Assembly: GCA_009746045.1 (NCBI GenBank)
Contig: RPFO01000653.1
Coordinates: 2,501 to 53,028, forward strand
Direction: 5' to 3'
From: Mesostigma viride
Taxonomy: Eukaryota; Streptophyta; Mesostigmatophyceae; Mesostigmatales; Mesostigmataceae
Length of the DNA stretch: 50,528 nucleotides
Position 1 is the stretch's first letter. The number at the start of each line of letters is the position of its first letter. Positions 10,932-20,734 of this stretch are shown here, piece by piece. The position numbers and the translations under genes were made by a program. The notes under the pieces were generated by a model, which worked only from the letters and a program-made list of their open reading frames with translations, had not been told where the DNA came from and did not search any database.

Positions 10932-12551
10932 AATGTCTGCTTCCCGCAGATATTCGCTGTCGGTCGGCCCAATTAAGTTCTCCATCTTCCCCCTCGGTGT
11001 GCAACCAGGCGAGCCCTCCTTAATTGCGTGGCACTGGTAGAGGTGGACCACGGTTCTCCAACGTGGAGGACACGCGTTCGCCAGCACCCGAATACGGTCG
11101 GTTCGGCTATTCGTTTTGGCTACAACACGGTGCCGGGGCGAGACGGCACTCGGCTAGCGGCTGACGAGCTGACAGCGGAGAAAATTCGATTACAACATGA
11201 ACGTGAGGAAGCTGCGAGAGCTAGAAGTGTGGCGGAAGCGCTGGAGAAGAGTGTGGGTAGGACTATTGCGCGTGTGCAGCAACTTGAGTCGCAAGGGCAG
11301 GCGGGCGATGGAGAGTCTGTTTTCGTGGATCAACCGTCTCCAACACTGGGTATACGAAGGGTATATGCGGCTGACGCTCCTTTTGTTGATGAAGGGACAG
11401 ATGCACAGGGGCATGAGCCTCCACGGCTCTCGGTGGCTGCGACATTGCCGGAGAGTCAGAATGCACCACCCGCCCCAGTGATGGAGCTCACGTCTTTGTA
11501 TCCTCGTACTGTTCCTTTCCCCAAGGTGGAGTCGGTAGACAAGCTATCGCTGACCAACCTTACCCATCGCAGCTTCGACCATTTCTCCACCAAGTTTCAG
11601 GATGTCTTCGCTATTCACTTCGCCAACTACGGGCCCAAGGCAGAGGAACGTCTCACGATGGACATCCAGAAGAGAATGGTTAGGCAGCGGATGAGCGACA
11701 GTGCCAGCGACCGTTTTGATGAGTTTTTGCGTTCTGTGGCTGGACGTGCGTGTACCGACCTCCCCTCTCTCCTATTGGGCTTTCGCCGGTTTCTGTTACC
11801 CCAGGATCAGCTTCGCATGGATCGGGACGCACTGGCTAACTGTACGCAGGCTGGTTTGACGCTGCCACAGTTCGTGGAGCAATTCACCAATCTTAGAGCC
11901 AAGATTCCCCAATGCTCTGACGCAGAGGCGCTTCACAGACTACTGCATGGCATGGCTCCACACGTGCGACTGGATGTGGACAAGCACTTCTCCCAGTTCG
12001 ACTATGTGGACTGGCAATGGGACAAGGTGTTGTCTTATGTGCTCACCCTCTGTCGTGTGCCTGCTTTTTCTGTCAATTAGTGGGAGCCTGTGGCCACGCC
12101 AGTGCCACCCATCAAGAAGTCCCTGAACCAGCTGGATGACCTCCTGGGGGAGCTCAATGCCTTGGATCCCACCCAGGGTAACTGTTTTATCTGCAACCAG
12201 CCAGGCCACTTTGCACGGGACTGCCCTAGGCGGGACCAGTTTCCCCCTGCCACGAGAGGACCTTTTGGCGCCCTGCCATCTCCCAGGCCACCCAGCCTAC
12301 CTCCTGGCGTTCCTGCTGGCGATCACCGGATGCAGCCAGGGTTCCAGCCCAACTTCCAGCCCTCTGGGAGGTTCCAGTCCCGCGCTCGGCCCTTCAGCAG
12401 ACAGGATAAGCGTAGGATGGTGAACGCTCTCATGCAGCTGCTGGCAGATGAGGAGGATGGAGGGGACGAGGATGAGCCTCCAGCACCACCTGAGCAGCTT
12501 CCACCATCAGGCAGTGGAGCACTCCCAGACCCACCTGAGTCAAAAAACTAG
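10932..12551 (+). pseudogene. gag: Gag polyprotein of the Ty3-type element, with in-frame TAG
   Basis: A Met start at 10,932 opens a frame that ends at a TAG (11,038-11,040). The main gag frame overlaps it from about 10,977, so a +1 shift or indel lies near 11,030. The main frame has a coiled-coil segment (EKIRLQHEREEAARARS) and a capsid-like core (LTNLTHRSFDHFSTKFQ, then LRMDRDALANCTQAGLTLPQ). An in-frame TAG at 12,078-12,080 interrupts it. The same frame continues to the zinc knuckle CFICNQPGHFARDC and stops at 12,551. Gag forms the virus-like particle and packages the RNA. The TAG could be a nonsense mutation or a readthrough stop. With the other breaks, decay is more likely. Confidence 0.8.
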
Positions 12552-12577
12552 TTGGGTCCCCAGGTCATCCTTCTGTC

Positions 12578-13015
12578 ATGGCCAGGTCTGACCTGCCTGC
12601 TGTTGACGTTAGGCCAGTGAACACTGTGGGTGCTTCTGACCCTACTGTCCCTGTGGGTCCTCCTGTACCAGGTCACTTACTCAAGTTTCAGGCTAGGCTC
12701 CTCAACGTGCCAGTTCCCTTGGCTCAACCAGCTTGCTTGTTTATGATTGATTCTGGTGCTGGCAGTAATTATATTGCTGCATCCTTGGTGCAGGAGTTGA
12801 AGTTGCCTGTGTTGGCCCACCCCACCCCTGTCATGGTGCAGTATTCTGATGGCAGGAGAAGCTGCTCACCTGGCTATGTGCAGCTCATCTTCCAAGTTTG
12901 TTCATCCCAGACTTTGGAAGTGACAGCAGATGTCATTCCCCTCACGGCAGCAGATGTGATTTTGGGGATCCCATGGTTGTCTGACACCATTGAATCCTGC
13001 TATTTCTTGGCCTGA
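12578..13015 (+). pseudogene. pol: Aspartic protease domain of the Ty3-type element
   Basis: The frame carries LFMIDSGAGSNYIAA, where DSG is the catalytic Asp-Ser-Gly, and ADVILGIPWL, the second conserved loop (ILGxPWL). These define retropepsins that cut Gag-Pol. The frame lies two bases off gag and shifts again at about 12,990 to join the RT part, so pol is not continuous. The first codon shown is only a convenience: the domain is part of a polyprotein. Confidence 0.85.
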
Positions 13016-13590
13016 CAGGGTGGTCCAGTTCAAGGATGGGACAGTGTGGGATGCCACCTGTGTGTTGCCAGGGGGGAGAAGAACAGCCACTGAGTGCTGT
13101 TCCACACAGACAGCTGTCAATGATGGCAAGGGAGGGGAAGCAGGTGCGAAAGGGGTGGACCAAGAGCCGACTTTGGAGGAGAAACGGGCTGCCCTACTGA
13201 AGCATGTGTGGTCTGCCAAGCATACTCTGTCTTATTTGGCCACCTATCCAGTGGAACACATCTTTTTCCTGCATTTGGTGCCTAATGAACCTGAGTCTGC
13301 TAGTGGTCATTCTGTCAATGCTGTCAGTTCTACTGTCACCACTGAGCAACAACAGCAGCATGATGCCTTGTTGGACAGGTATGGAGCCATCTTTGAGGAC
13401 AAGATGCCCCAGTATCCTCCTGAGGGACCCATCACACATGTCATCAAGTTGGTAGAGGGTGCTCGTCCTCCTTTTGTGCCTATGTACAGGATGGGCCCTG
13501 CAGAGATGGCAGAGCTGAAGACCATACTTATTGGCCTGTTGGAGGCTGGTCTGATCCTCCCAGCTAACAGTCCTTTCAGTTCTGGGTGTT
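12990..13590 (+). pseudogene. pol: Start of Ty3-type reverse transcriptase, cut by the palindrome
   Basis: The frame has the linker to RT and the RT N-terminal motifs: HVIKLVEGARPPFVPMYRM, then AEMAELKTILIGLLEAGLI and PANSPFS. In intact elements SPF is followed within a few residues by VLFVxKKDG. Here the sequence turns at 13,591 into the end of the inverted repeat and the catalytic core never appears. The break is therefore younger than the Ty3 insertion, or is an assembly join. Confidence 0.85.
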
Positions 13591-13775
13591 CTACAAAAAC
13601 CTAAAGTGACCCCCTTTTGGAGGGCTGACAGGCATGCACAATAACATGTCATTCCTCGTGGTAAAGCATGGAAATAAACACATGTAATGATATTTATTAA
13701 TGAAACAATTCTTTATTCCAGATTATATTGCATCATTACATTGCATTGGTCACACGTAAACCTTGTCAGTACTAT

Positions 13776-14894
13776 TTACTGGTCCTCATCATCAGAGGAT
13801 TCCTCCTCTTGATTTCCCTCATCAGGGATTAAGGGCATGTCCTTGGTTCCTCTCCCCTGAGTCTTTCTGGCCTGCTCAGCAGCAGCAGCCTGGTCAATGG
13901 CAGCCTGCTCAAGAGCAGCCTGCTTGGCAGCCAGCTTGGCTGCCTGCTTGTTAGCGTGCCTGGCAGCGCGCCTGGCAGCTCTATCAGGATCAAGTTGCTC
14001 GTCAGGAACAGGCTGCTGCCCCCCCAGAAGCGGCTGGTCAATAAAAACAGGTTGCTGCGGTACGTAAAATGACCCCTGCTGGGGAGCAGGCTGCTGCAAA
14101 AAAACAGATGCCTGCTGCGGAGCTGGCTGGAATACAGGCTGGGGGGCAACAGGTACATACACAGCAGCCTGTCTTGCGATGAGGTCAGCCAGCTGCTTTT
14201 GCACTGCTGCCTTCTCTTCTTCTGACTTCTTGAGCCGCTCTGCAATCTCATCTGAATCCATCTTGGTCTTGGGAGGCGTTTCGTTGTGCGAAGGTTCGTC
14301 GTTGCTCTGATAGCTCAGCTCTTGTTCGTCTTGTTCCACGGGAACCGTCTGTGGGCGGCTCTCACGTCGAATCCGCTTTGTTTGCGGCTCGTGTGCTGCA
14401 TTGCGCTCTGCCTGGATTTCATTCCAGCGCCGCCTAACATCGGTGTGGTCGGCCTTGTTTCCAGCCTTGCACTTCGCCTTGGTGCTGACAAAATCCTGCA
14501 CAAACGAGGCTACTGCTGCGTCGCAGTTGCTTGCAAGCATGTCGATAGGCTCCCAGCTGAATTTCTGTATTTTCTGACCTTTGACGGCGCATTCCATAAG
14601 GTGTTCTTTCGTAAAATCCCACTCAATCAGGAGCAAGAGATTGTCGCCTTCGAACTTTGCATCTGAAATAGAAGCTATCTCCCATTCATCACGCTCCTTG
14701 TTCATTCCATAGCCAGATGGGCCGACATCGGTCTGCATCATGGCACGCTTTTCCTCCCTGACCTTGACACGCTTACTTTTCGTGTCTGCAGTTTCTTCTT
14801 TGTGAAAAGTGGACTCCATCTTGTGGAGCCGCCGCCCCACATGGGTAAAAAGGGACGTGAGCGGTATTTTCTTTAAAATAGTTTCATGATCCAT
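13776..14894 (-). CDS. Chromodomain protein, left copy
   Basis: 372 residues, same length and reading as the copy at 31,013-32,131. The domain at about 70-135 runs EWEIASISDAKF, LLLLIEWDF, then FSWEPIDMLA and VASFVQDF, matching the chromodomain pattern (aromatic-x-V/I-E-x-I, then a L-x-x-W strand, then WEP, then a C-terminal helix). Chromodomains bind methylated histone tails. Trp71 and Trp92 occupy two positions of the aromatic cage by my alignment. A coiled coil and Gln/Pro-rich and Ala/Lys/Gln-rich segments follow, ending in an acidic tail (EEESSDDEDQ). The ATG at 14,894 is used because the upstream open codons have no ATG. A TATA box lies at 15,027-15,021. Confidence 0.75.
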   Translation of the reverse strand: MDHETILKKIPLTSLFTHVGRRLHKMESTFHKEETADTKSKRVKVREEKRAMMQTDVGPSGYGMNKERDEWEIASISDAKFEGDNLLLLIEWDFTKEHLMECAVKGQKIQKFSWEPIDMLASNCDAAVASFVQDFVSTKAKCKAGNKADHTDVRRRWNEIQAERNAAHEPQTKRIRRESRPQTVPVEQDEQELSYQSNDEPSHNETPPKTKMDSDEIAERLKKSEEEKAAVQKQLADLIARQAAVYVPVAPQPVFQPAPQQASVFLQQPAPQQGSFYVPQQPVFIDQPLLGGQQPVPDEQLDPDRAARRAARHANKQAAKLAAKQAALEQAAIDQAAAAEQARKTQGRGTKDMPLIPDEGNQEEESSDDEDQ

Positions 14895-15452
14895 GGCTGC
14901 CTGCCACAAATTCCTCCTTGTATGCTCGACAGGCCTTTGCTTTTATTTATTGTTAAAAGCCTTCATGGCGGCGACTGGCCAGTGGGTCGACCGCAAGGGC
15001 CGACTGGCCAGGGCGAATCTATTTATACAAGTCCGTGGCTTGCCAGTAACTACAATTATGAATTGTGAGCGCCACTCCGTCGGTACTTTGTCAGTAATTA
15101 AAATTGCACAAGTCCCGAGCACCGTGTCATACGCCCTTACTTCTGTCGTACGCAGTACCGGCGCGGCGTTAGGCGTGTTTCTGTGCAAAGTCCCGAATTT
15201 TCACCAAGTCCTGGGCACTAAGGGGGCCGTGCTAGTAAGTGTAGCTCCTAAACGGCTAAGTCTTTTTGAATTCTGTCACTTGCACCCTGTTTTGTATGCT
15301 TAGTATATGCTACGTACCTATTGCATTTGTTAATTGGCCTATTTATAATGCATGAGATGTGAGGACTCTTTGTTTACGTAAACGCTTTTATTAGAAAATA
15401 AAATACAGTAATCATTTCAACACTCCTTTTCTCAATGTAGGAGTGGAAGTAC
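14895..15452. promoter_or_regulatory. Intergenic: promoter and leader of the left chromodomain gene
   Basis: Holds the minus-strand TATAAAT at 15,027-15,021 and, in the leader, a seven-codon upstream ORF, as in the right copy. It also has TAACTAC and TAATTAAAATTG words and the 3' end of the F-box-like gene with an AATAAA-type signal near 15,400. No further gene is seen. Confidence 0.6.
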
Positions 15453-16171
15453 TTATTTGTACATCGCATGCGCCTTCCTCCGTTCATGGCTTGGCTTCAA
15501 AAGGCTGCACTCCCTGCAGCTGACATAGCCATTGGCCAGTTGGTTCTTCCACACGTCTAACTCCCACTTGCACAGTTCCTCCATCTTCTGCATCCGGGGG
15601 GGCGGTGGTGAGGAGCCACGCTTGTCTCGAGGGCCTTGCGCACCGCCTCCTTCATGCGATTGATGAGCTCGAGCCCGTGCTCTTCTGCCGTGCGTTCCTT
15701 CTCGAGATCCGGCACGGACTTGATGTACTCGTGAGCGACAAGGTCAGCGTCGTGTCCGAAGACGATGACAGCCCAGAACATCTTGTCAAACACATTCTGG
15801 GCAAGGCACGCCAGATGCTTCCTGTAGCAGTGAGCCTCGGCGACCCACCTCTTCGCTTGACGGAGAAAGATATAGGGCTTCTTGCCAATCAGCAACCGCT
15901 TGCACATCTTGAGATCGCATGAAGTCATGTGGCGCAGCTCGCCAGGGTTCCTTCGGCGTCTGCGGGAGCGCATCTGAATCTCCTTCTCAATGGCCTTCAG
16001 CAGCTCAGTGGCTTCGATCGTCTTTTCCTCTTTCACCTTCTCAAACTGGACCTGCGTGGCCTTGTTGATTCCACACAGTTTGGGCCACGAGAGCTCCACG
16101 AGGCGGTGCACGATTTCTGCAGGCAGGCTGTCGAAGGTGGCAGCCATAGCTGGTTTCGCGGAGTCAGCCAT
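15453..16171 (-). CDS. F-box-like small protein with Cys/His tail, left copy
   Basis: Start ATG at 16,171. Residues 8-40 (FDSLPAEIVHRLVELSWPKL) resemble an F-box: LPxEI, spaced hydrophobics, then a Leu. F-box proteins bring substrates to SCF ubiquitin ligases. The match is weak and could be chance. The middle is helical and basic. The plain frame ends at 15,557 after a 7-C run (15,596-15,602 on the complement) with a low-complexity end. One base more would continue into MQKMEELCKWELDVW and a CREC...H...H tail ending at 15,453. That tail looks genuine, so a frameshift in the C run is proposed. Both arms share it. Differs from the right copy by a Trp/Arg change. Confidence 0.6.
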
Positions 16172-16643
16172 AGCTGTTTTCGTGGTAGTGGTGGATGGAG
16201 AGGAGGATAGCTGCGAGAGTTGTTGCGTCTCGCGACTTAATAGACGAAGGGATATCCACAGCTGCCACGGGATTGGTCCGCGTCCTGTGGATAAGCGCGA
16301 CGCGCGCGTCCTGTGGATAAGCGCGGCGCGAATACGGAACGGCGCGGCGCGAGTACGGACCGGTGCACGTCCACGGGATTCTGCCACGTGGCACGTGCCA
16401 TTTCCCGTGGTGACGGCGCCAGAAGTATAAATCTAAAACCGCGCCAAATTCAAATTTTTGCCAAGTCTCAACGGCTAAGTATTATTAAATTTGGACACTT
16501 GGGACGTGTGCAATTGTTAATTTTACTTTGATTGCAAGCATGGAAAATAAGACATGATGTTCGTGTGAATTGTTTTCATTAAAAATATAATTACTCTTTA
16601 ATTGTACACAAGTCCACGGGACTAGAGAGATTCTCTGAACTAT
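16172..16643. promoter_or_regulatory. Intergenic: promoter of the left F-box-like gene
   Basis: Contains a TATTAAG box on the minus strand (16,242-16,236), about 65 nt before the ATG, with a CTC-rich leader. Further out lie the G-box-like words CCACGTGG (16,384-16,391) and GCACGTGC, two CTTATCCACAGG-type words on the minus strand, and the empty target site of the DIRS-like element (ATAATTAC around 16,588-16,593). Confidence 0.6.
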
Positions 16644-17908
16644 TTACAGGGCACGCGGGGCGGCCAGTTGGTTCATGACAGCTGCATAGCAGGACTCTGC
16701 GGAGTCGTAGCGGAAAAACGGGAAGCACAGGTCGTGCTTGGAGTCCTTGCCCTCGCAGATGGGGCAGGAGACACTCTTGGTGCCAGCCTCCCGCAGAGTG
16801 TCGAGGACGCACTCGCTGCAGACGACGTCGTTGTCGATGCTGTGGCCGTTGGCGGTGAAGAGGTAGTGCGCCTTCTTGTTGCACACCTTGCAGGTCTTGG
16901 AGGGCACGTCCAACTGGTGGTTGCAGCCCATCTGCTTGCTGGCAGCCTTGACGCCGCAGAACTTGTTCTTCAGATGCTCGAACTCCTTGGTGCCGGGAGT
17001 GACGGTGCTGGTGAGGTTGGACTCGGACAGCGTGAAAGAGACGAAGCTGAGGTGGGAGACATAGTTGCGCTTCTCGCACTCCCACTTGATCCTGGAGATC
17101 TCCTTGGTGAAGTCGCTCTTGAAGTTCTCGATGTCGACCTTGGGCTTCTTGACGGCGTCGTTGAACAGCCCGCAAGACCTCAGGTAGTCGTTTGTGTCCT
17201 CCTGCTTCCTCTTGTAGCCACCGCGAAGAAAGGGCTGGTCGCGCTCCTCGACCTTGACGTTGACCTTGCCAGGGTCGGTGGGGCCGGTGAGAGCAAAGTT
17301 CGGCTCAGAGACGGTGTAGGTGCCTGGCGTGGGCCACTTGATGAACTCGGCGGTGTCCTCCATATCCGGGTAGATCTGGAGCAGCTCGGGGAACCTCTTC
17401 TTCGTCCGCTCGTGCTCGAACGCGAACTGCTCGAATGCGGGGTCCCAGCAGCTGATGCAGTGCTCGGCCTTGCCGTTGCAGTCGATCTTGAGGAGATCCA
17501 CACGAGTCGGCTTCTTGCACTTGGCGCAGTCCTTCGTGGGGATGCTCTTCAGCATGTTGTTCTGCTGAAGGTACTCGCACGAGTCGCAGAAATGGCCGTC
17601 GCAGGGGAAAAGCTGTGATTGTTGCGCATCTTGTAATCCTCGTCAAACTCGCAGAAGTGCTTGAGAGACCTCATCTTGTCGCAGCCGACGCAGCGAATGC
17701 GCTTCTTGTTCATCATGATGTTGCTCGTCTCGTAGTGATCCATCATGTCGTTCAAAACGCTGCGAGAAGCCTCAGGAAGGTGGACTTCGCATGCATGCTC
17801 GCCGGTGACTGGGTGGAAAAGAATGTTGAAGTGGCGAGTTTTCTTGACTTTGGGAGCACTGTGCGGCCCACGCTGGCGAGGAGCAGAGATGGCGGAGGAG
17901 GTAGCCAT
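16644..17908 (-). pseudogene. Cys-rich zinc protein, left copy, frameshifted
   Basis: Same gene as 22,604-23,872. The ATG is at 17,908 (right copy MASSSAIS, here MATSSAIS). The frame breaks near 17,610, where a run of five C in the right arm is four here. The rest continues in another frame to 16,644, so the C-terminal 303 residues remain open. Leu11 of the right copy is also absent by a 3-nt difference. With one base lost the protein would end soon after the first zinc module, so it is scored as a broken copy. Confidence 0.8.
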
Positions 17909-18602
17909 TGGAGCTGGTTGGTTTTGGTTGCTGAGAGAGCTGGGTGGATGCGAGTGGGATGGTGCAAGTCCTGCATTTATACCCACGGGGCTGCAATTCC
18001 CGTGGTCTAGAAGAATTCAGCAGATCGACGGCTCGTGGCGAGCCACGAGGTTTGTAACGGGAAACGGTATGACGGTTACGAGGAAAATTTCCCGTGGCCA
18101 TACATTTTGAGCGTTATTTTGCCACGGGATTTGTAACGTAAAAAATCTTTCCCCGTGGCAAAAATATCCGACAGTTACTTTGCCGCGGGACCGGAATCGG
18201 ATTTTTTTCTGTCCCCGTGGACGGATATTTTCGAGCGTTATTTTGCCACGGGATTTGTAACGTAAAAATTCTTTCCCCGTGGCAAAAATATCCGACAGTT
18301 ACTTTGCCACGGGGCTCGAAACCGAAAAATTGTAATCCCCGTGGACGGATATTTCTGACCGTTACGCTGCCACGGGATTGTAACGTAAAAAAACGCGTCC
18401 CGTGGATAAGGTTTCGGCGCATAAACGACGAACGCGCTTCCACGTAGCCAGATTGCCCGTGCAAGACCACGTAGATAGCCTGGCAGCCACGGGACCGTCT
18501 CGTCAACCAAGGCCTGCGCAGGTATAAAGACCAGACTTCCTCGTCTCCTCGCCACTCGCTCACCTCACATCAGCTCAGCACACCAAAACTCTCTCACTGG
18601 AT
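17909..18602. promoter_or_regulatory. Bidirectional promoter with CCACGGG array, left arm
   Basis: This divergent region serves the zinc protein (minus; TATAAAT at 17,981-17,975) and the RING/TRAF gene (plus; TATAAA at 18,523-18,528). Between the TATA boxes, 13 exact CCACGGG or CCCGTGG words lie between 17,983 and 18,493, mostly in alternating orientation, with GTTACG/CGTAAC words between them. A 124-bp direct repeat starts at 18,109 and again at 18,233. The leaders after both TATA boxes are rich in CTC and CA. Confidence 0.75.
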
Positions 18603-19770
18603 ATGGCTTCCCGCCCCAGATACGCAGCTAGCTACAACTTTGGCCGTGGTGTTACTGGAGCTAGTGGAAGTGGCAGGGGAAAGCGACGTGCTGCGAGGAA
18701 CACGGCTACTGGAGAAGCAGGTTTGTGACGAGCCTTTGTTTTTTTGCACCCAAAGCGCTTTTTCTTGTCGTTTCCGCCTTTTGGTACTCATTTCTTGTTA
18801 TGTTTTCTTGCCCCCACACACCCGTGCATGCAGAACTGACCGCTGAACAACGGCAGCTTCACAGGGCTAACAAGCCTGTGCCCGTGCACGATAATCACGG
18901 GGACTTCGACACAAGAAACAACGTGTTTCCCTATCTGGAGAACACTTTCAAGGTGGCGAACTCGTCCTGGACTTGAGCAAGATCGAATGCGCCATTTGCG
19001 CGGAGGAGAGAGACAAGTATGTCACTCTCATGCTGGAGAACGAGCCCGCGCACGCATGCTCCATCATCATCTGCGACACCTGTGCCACTACCAAGCTTCA
19101 CACGTTCAGAAACCAGTGCCCGCAGTGCCGCAAGCCGCTGAGCTCGTCTGGGCAGCTGTTCGTCCCCAACCCGCAGCTCAACAGCCTGGCGTCGAGGACG
19201 CATACGGGCCTGCGAACACCCCGGCTGCTTTACGATCATCCCAAGCAACATGATGGCGGCGCACGAGGAGGAGTGCGAGTACAACGTCTACACCTGTGGC
19301 AACACCGTCTCGTTCCGCCTGCTGGACAACGAGACGCTTTCTTCCAAGATGTGCTGCGGCTATGAGGGCAAGAAACGCGCCGTCGAGGAGCACATGGAGA
19401 CTTGCCCGGAGGCTGAGTCTGCGAAGAAGCTTAGCGCCATGATGGGCGTGTTTGACAAGGTGGAGGCGCTCTCAGCTGCAATGGAGCGCGACAGCCCAGA
19501 CGTCTTCAAGCGCATGGCTCAGTTGTTTGGGGTGACCACGGAGAAGGCCAGGCGCATCCTTGCCAGCCTGCCTGGAGCGAGTGTGCCGGCCCTTCTTCCC
19601 AGCGTGCTCCTCGTCCAGGGGAAGCAGTGGACACAGCAATCCCCGTCGACGCCCCCACTGACCCAATCAGTGATCTCGTGGACGCCATAGACGCTGACGT
19701 TGCTGCACAGGGCGTCGACGACGAGGCTGCAGACCCCACCTGGACTCCGGCTGGCAACCAGGACGACTGA
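18603..19770 (+). pseudogene. RING/TRAF-type zinc protein, left copy, broken
   Basis: Exon 1 is 18,603-18,720, a 113-nt GT-AG intron is 18,721-18,833, and exon 2 runs to the stop at 19,768-19,770. Compared with the right copy it lacks one A at about 18,960, one A and one C at about 19,200-19,204, and one C at about 19,586. The first loss ends the frame at residue 84, just before the RING. All four changes are deletions, mostly in 2-3-nt homopolymers. Either this copy is decaying or the left arm is less well polished sequence. Confidence 0.85.
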
Positions 19771-20734
19771 ACAGTTACAGCTGACAGCATTGGATGTCAA
19801 AAACCCCTCTAGTTTAGAGACAAGGGCCATAGTTAGAAACCAGCCCATCCACGGGGTTAGGTGACAGGCAGTAGAAGAAACACCCCACACACTGGGGACT
19901 TGGACAGGAAAGATGTGGATGTTTGTAATAAAGATGTGGATGTTTGCAAAACCAGTTTGAAAAAATATCTAAGCTGCACATTAGTATAAGTATGGTAAGT
20001 TTCCAGCAGGCCACGTGGCAGCCAGAAAGCCCGATCCCCGTGGTAGCCGGCGCAGTACGGATCCCGTAGGAATCCACGAGATATTTCCGAGATATTTCCG
20101 AGATATTTTAGATATTTTCAGATATTTTGAAAATATCCCAGGGACCCCGTGGACTCCCAGGGGAATCGTAACCGAAAATCGGACTCGCGGCCGGCGATCG
20201 GAGGAGCCACCACGGGAAAATCCCGTTTTTTTTTCGGGTGTGTCCTCAGAACGTTCTGAGGACACACCCGAAAAAAAAACGGGATTTTCCCGTGGTGGCT
20301 CCTCCGATCGCCGGCCGCGAGTCCGATTTTCGGTTACGATTCCCCTGGGAGTCCACGGGGTCCCTGGGATATTTTCAAAATATCTGAAAATATCTAAAAT
20401 ATCTCGGAAATATCTCGGAAATATCTCGTGGATTCCTACGGGATCCGTACTGCGCCGGCTACCACGGGGATCGGGCTTTCTGGCTGCCACGTGGCCTGCT
20501 GGAAACTTACCATACTTATACTAATGTGCAGCTTAGATATTTTTTCAAACTGGTTTTGCAAACATCCACATCTTTATTACAAACATCCACATCTTTCCTG
20601 TCCAAGTCCCCAGTGTGTGGGGTGTTTCTTCTACTGCCTGTCACCTAACCCCGTGGATGGGCTGGTTTCTAACTATGGCCCTTGTCTCTAAACTAGAGGG
20701 GTTTTTGACATCCAATGCTGTCAGCTGTAACTGT
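19771..20734. other. Axis of the palindrome, non-coding
   Basis: Covers the 3' flanks of both RING/TRAF copies and the axis. Around the axis: inverted CGGGTGTGTCCTCAGAACGTT arms (axis in AACGTT, 20,250-20,255), flanking T8/A9 tracts, and farther out several GATATTT words spaced 11-15 nt apart (20,085-20,130 and mirror). Mirrored 169-codon open frames here exist only because of the symmetry. No gene is called. Confidence 0.8.

Larger units (their letters stand above)
9861..13590 (+). mobile_element. Ty3/gypsy-type LTR retrotransposon, truncated at 13,590
   Basis: Order of parts: 5' LTR (9,861-10,565), primer binding site, gag with a CCHC knuckle, aspartic protease, and the first part of reverse transcriptase. 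The pol gene is cut just after the SPF motif of RT by the end of the giant palindrome. RT core, RNase H, integrase and the 3' LTR are absent. The order protease then RT with a separate CCHC gag fits Ty3/gypsy. Integrase placement, which would prove it, is lost. Confidence 0.85.
13591..20252. repeat. Left arm of the giant palindrome
   Basis: From CTACAAAAACCTAAAG at 13,591 to the axis, the sequence is the reverse complement of 20,253-32,316 once the DIRS element is left out. Length is 6,662 nt. Coding parts are nearly identical to the right arm, but this arm is short by about a dozen bases in total. Several single-base losses fall in short homopolymers and disrupt two genes. Gene order from the outer end is chromodomain, F-box-like, Cys-rich zinc protein, RING/TRAF. 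Confidence 0.97.

Noticed and set aside
16668-17618. 316-codon frame opposite the zinc gene
   Set aside because: Leu/Val/Ala-rich shadow of the GC-rich Cys-protein gene; the real gene has zinc motifs and a TATA box.
19981-20524. Mirrored 169-codon frames over the palindrome axis
   Set aside because: Identical proteins on both strands follow from the symmetry; no motif or promoter supports them.
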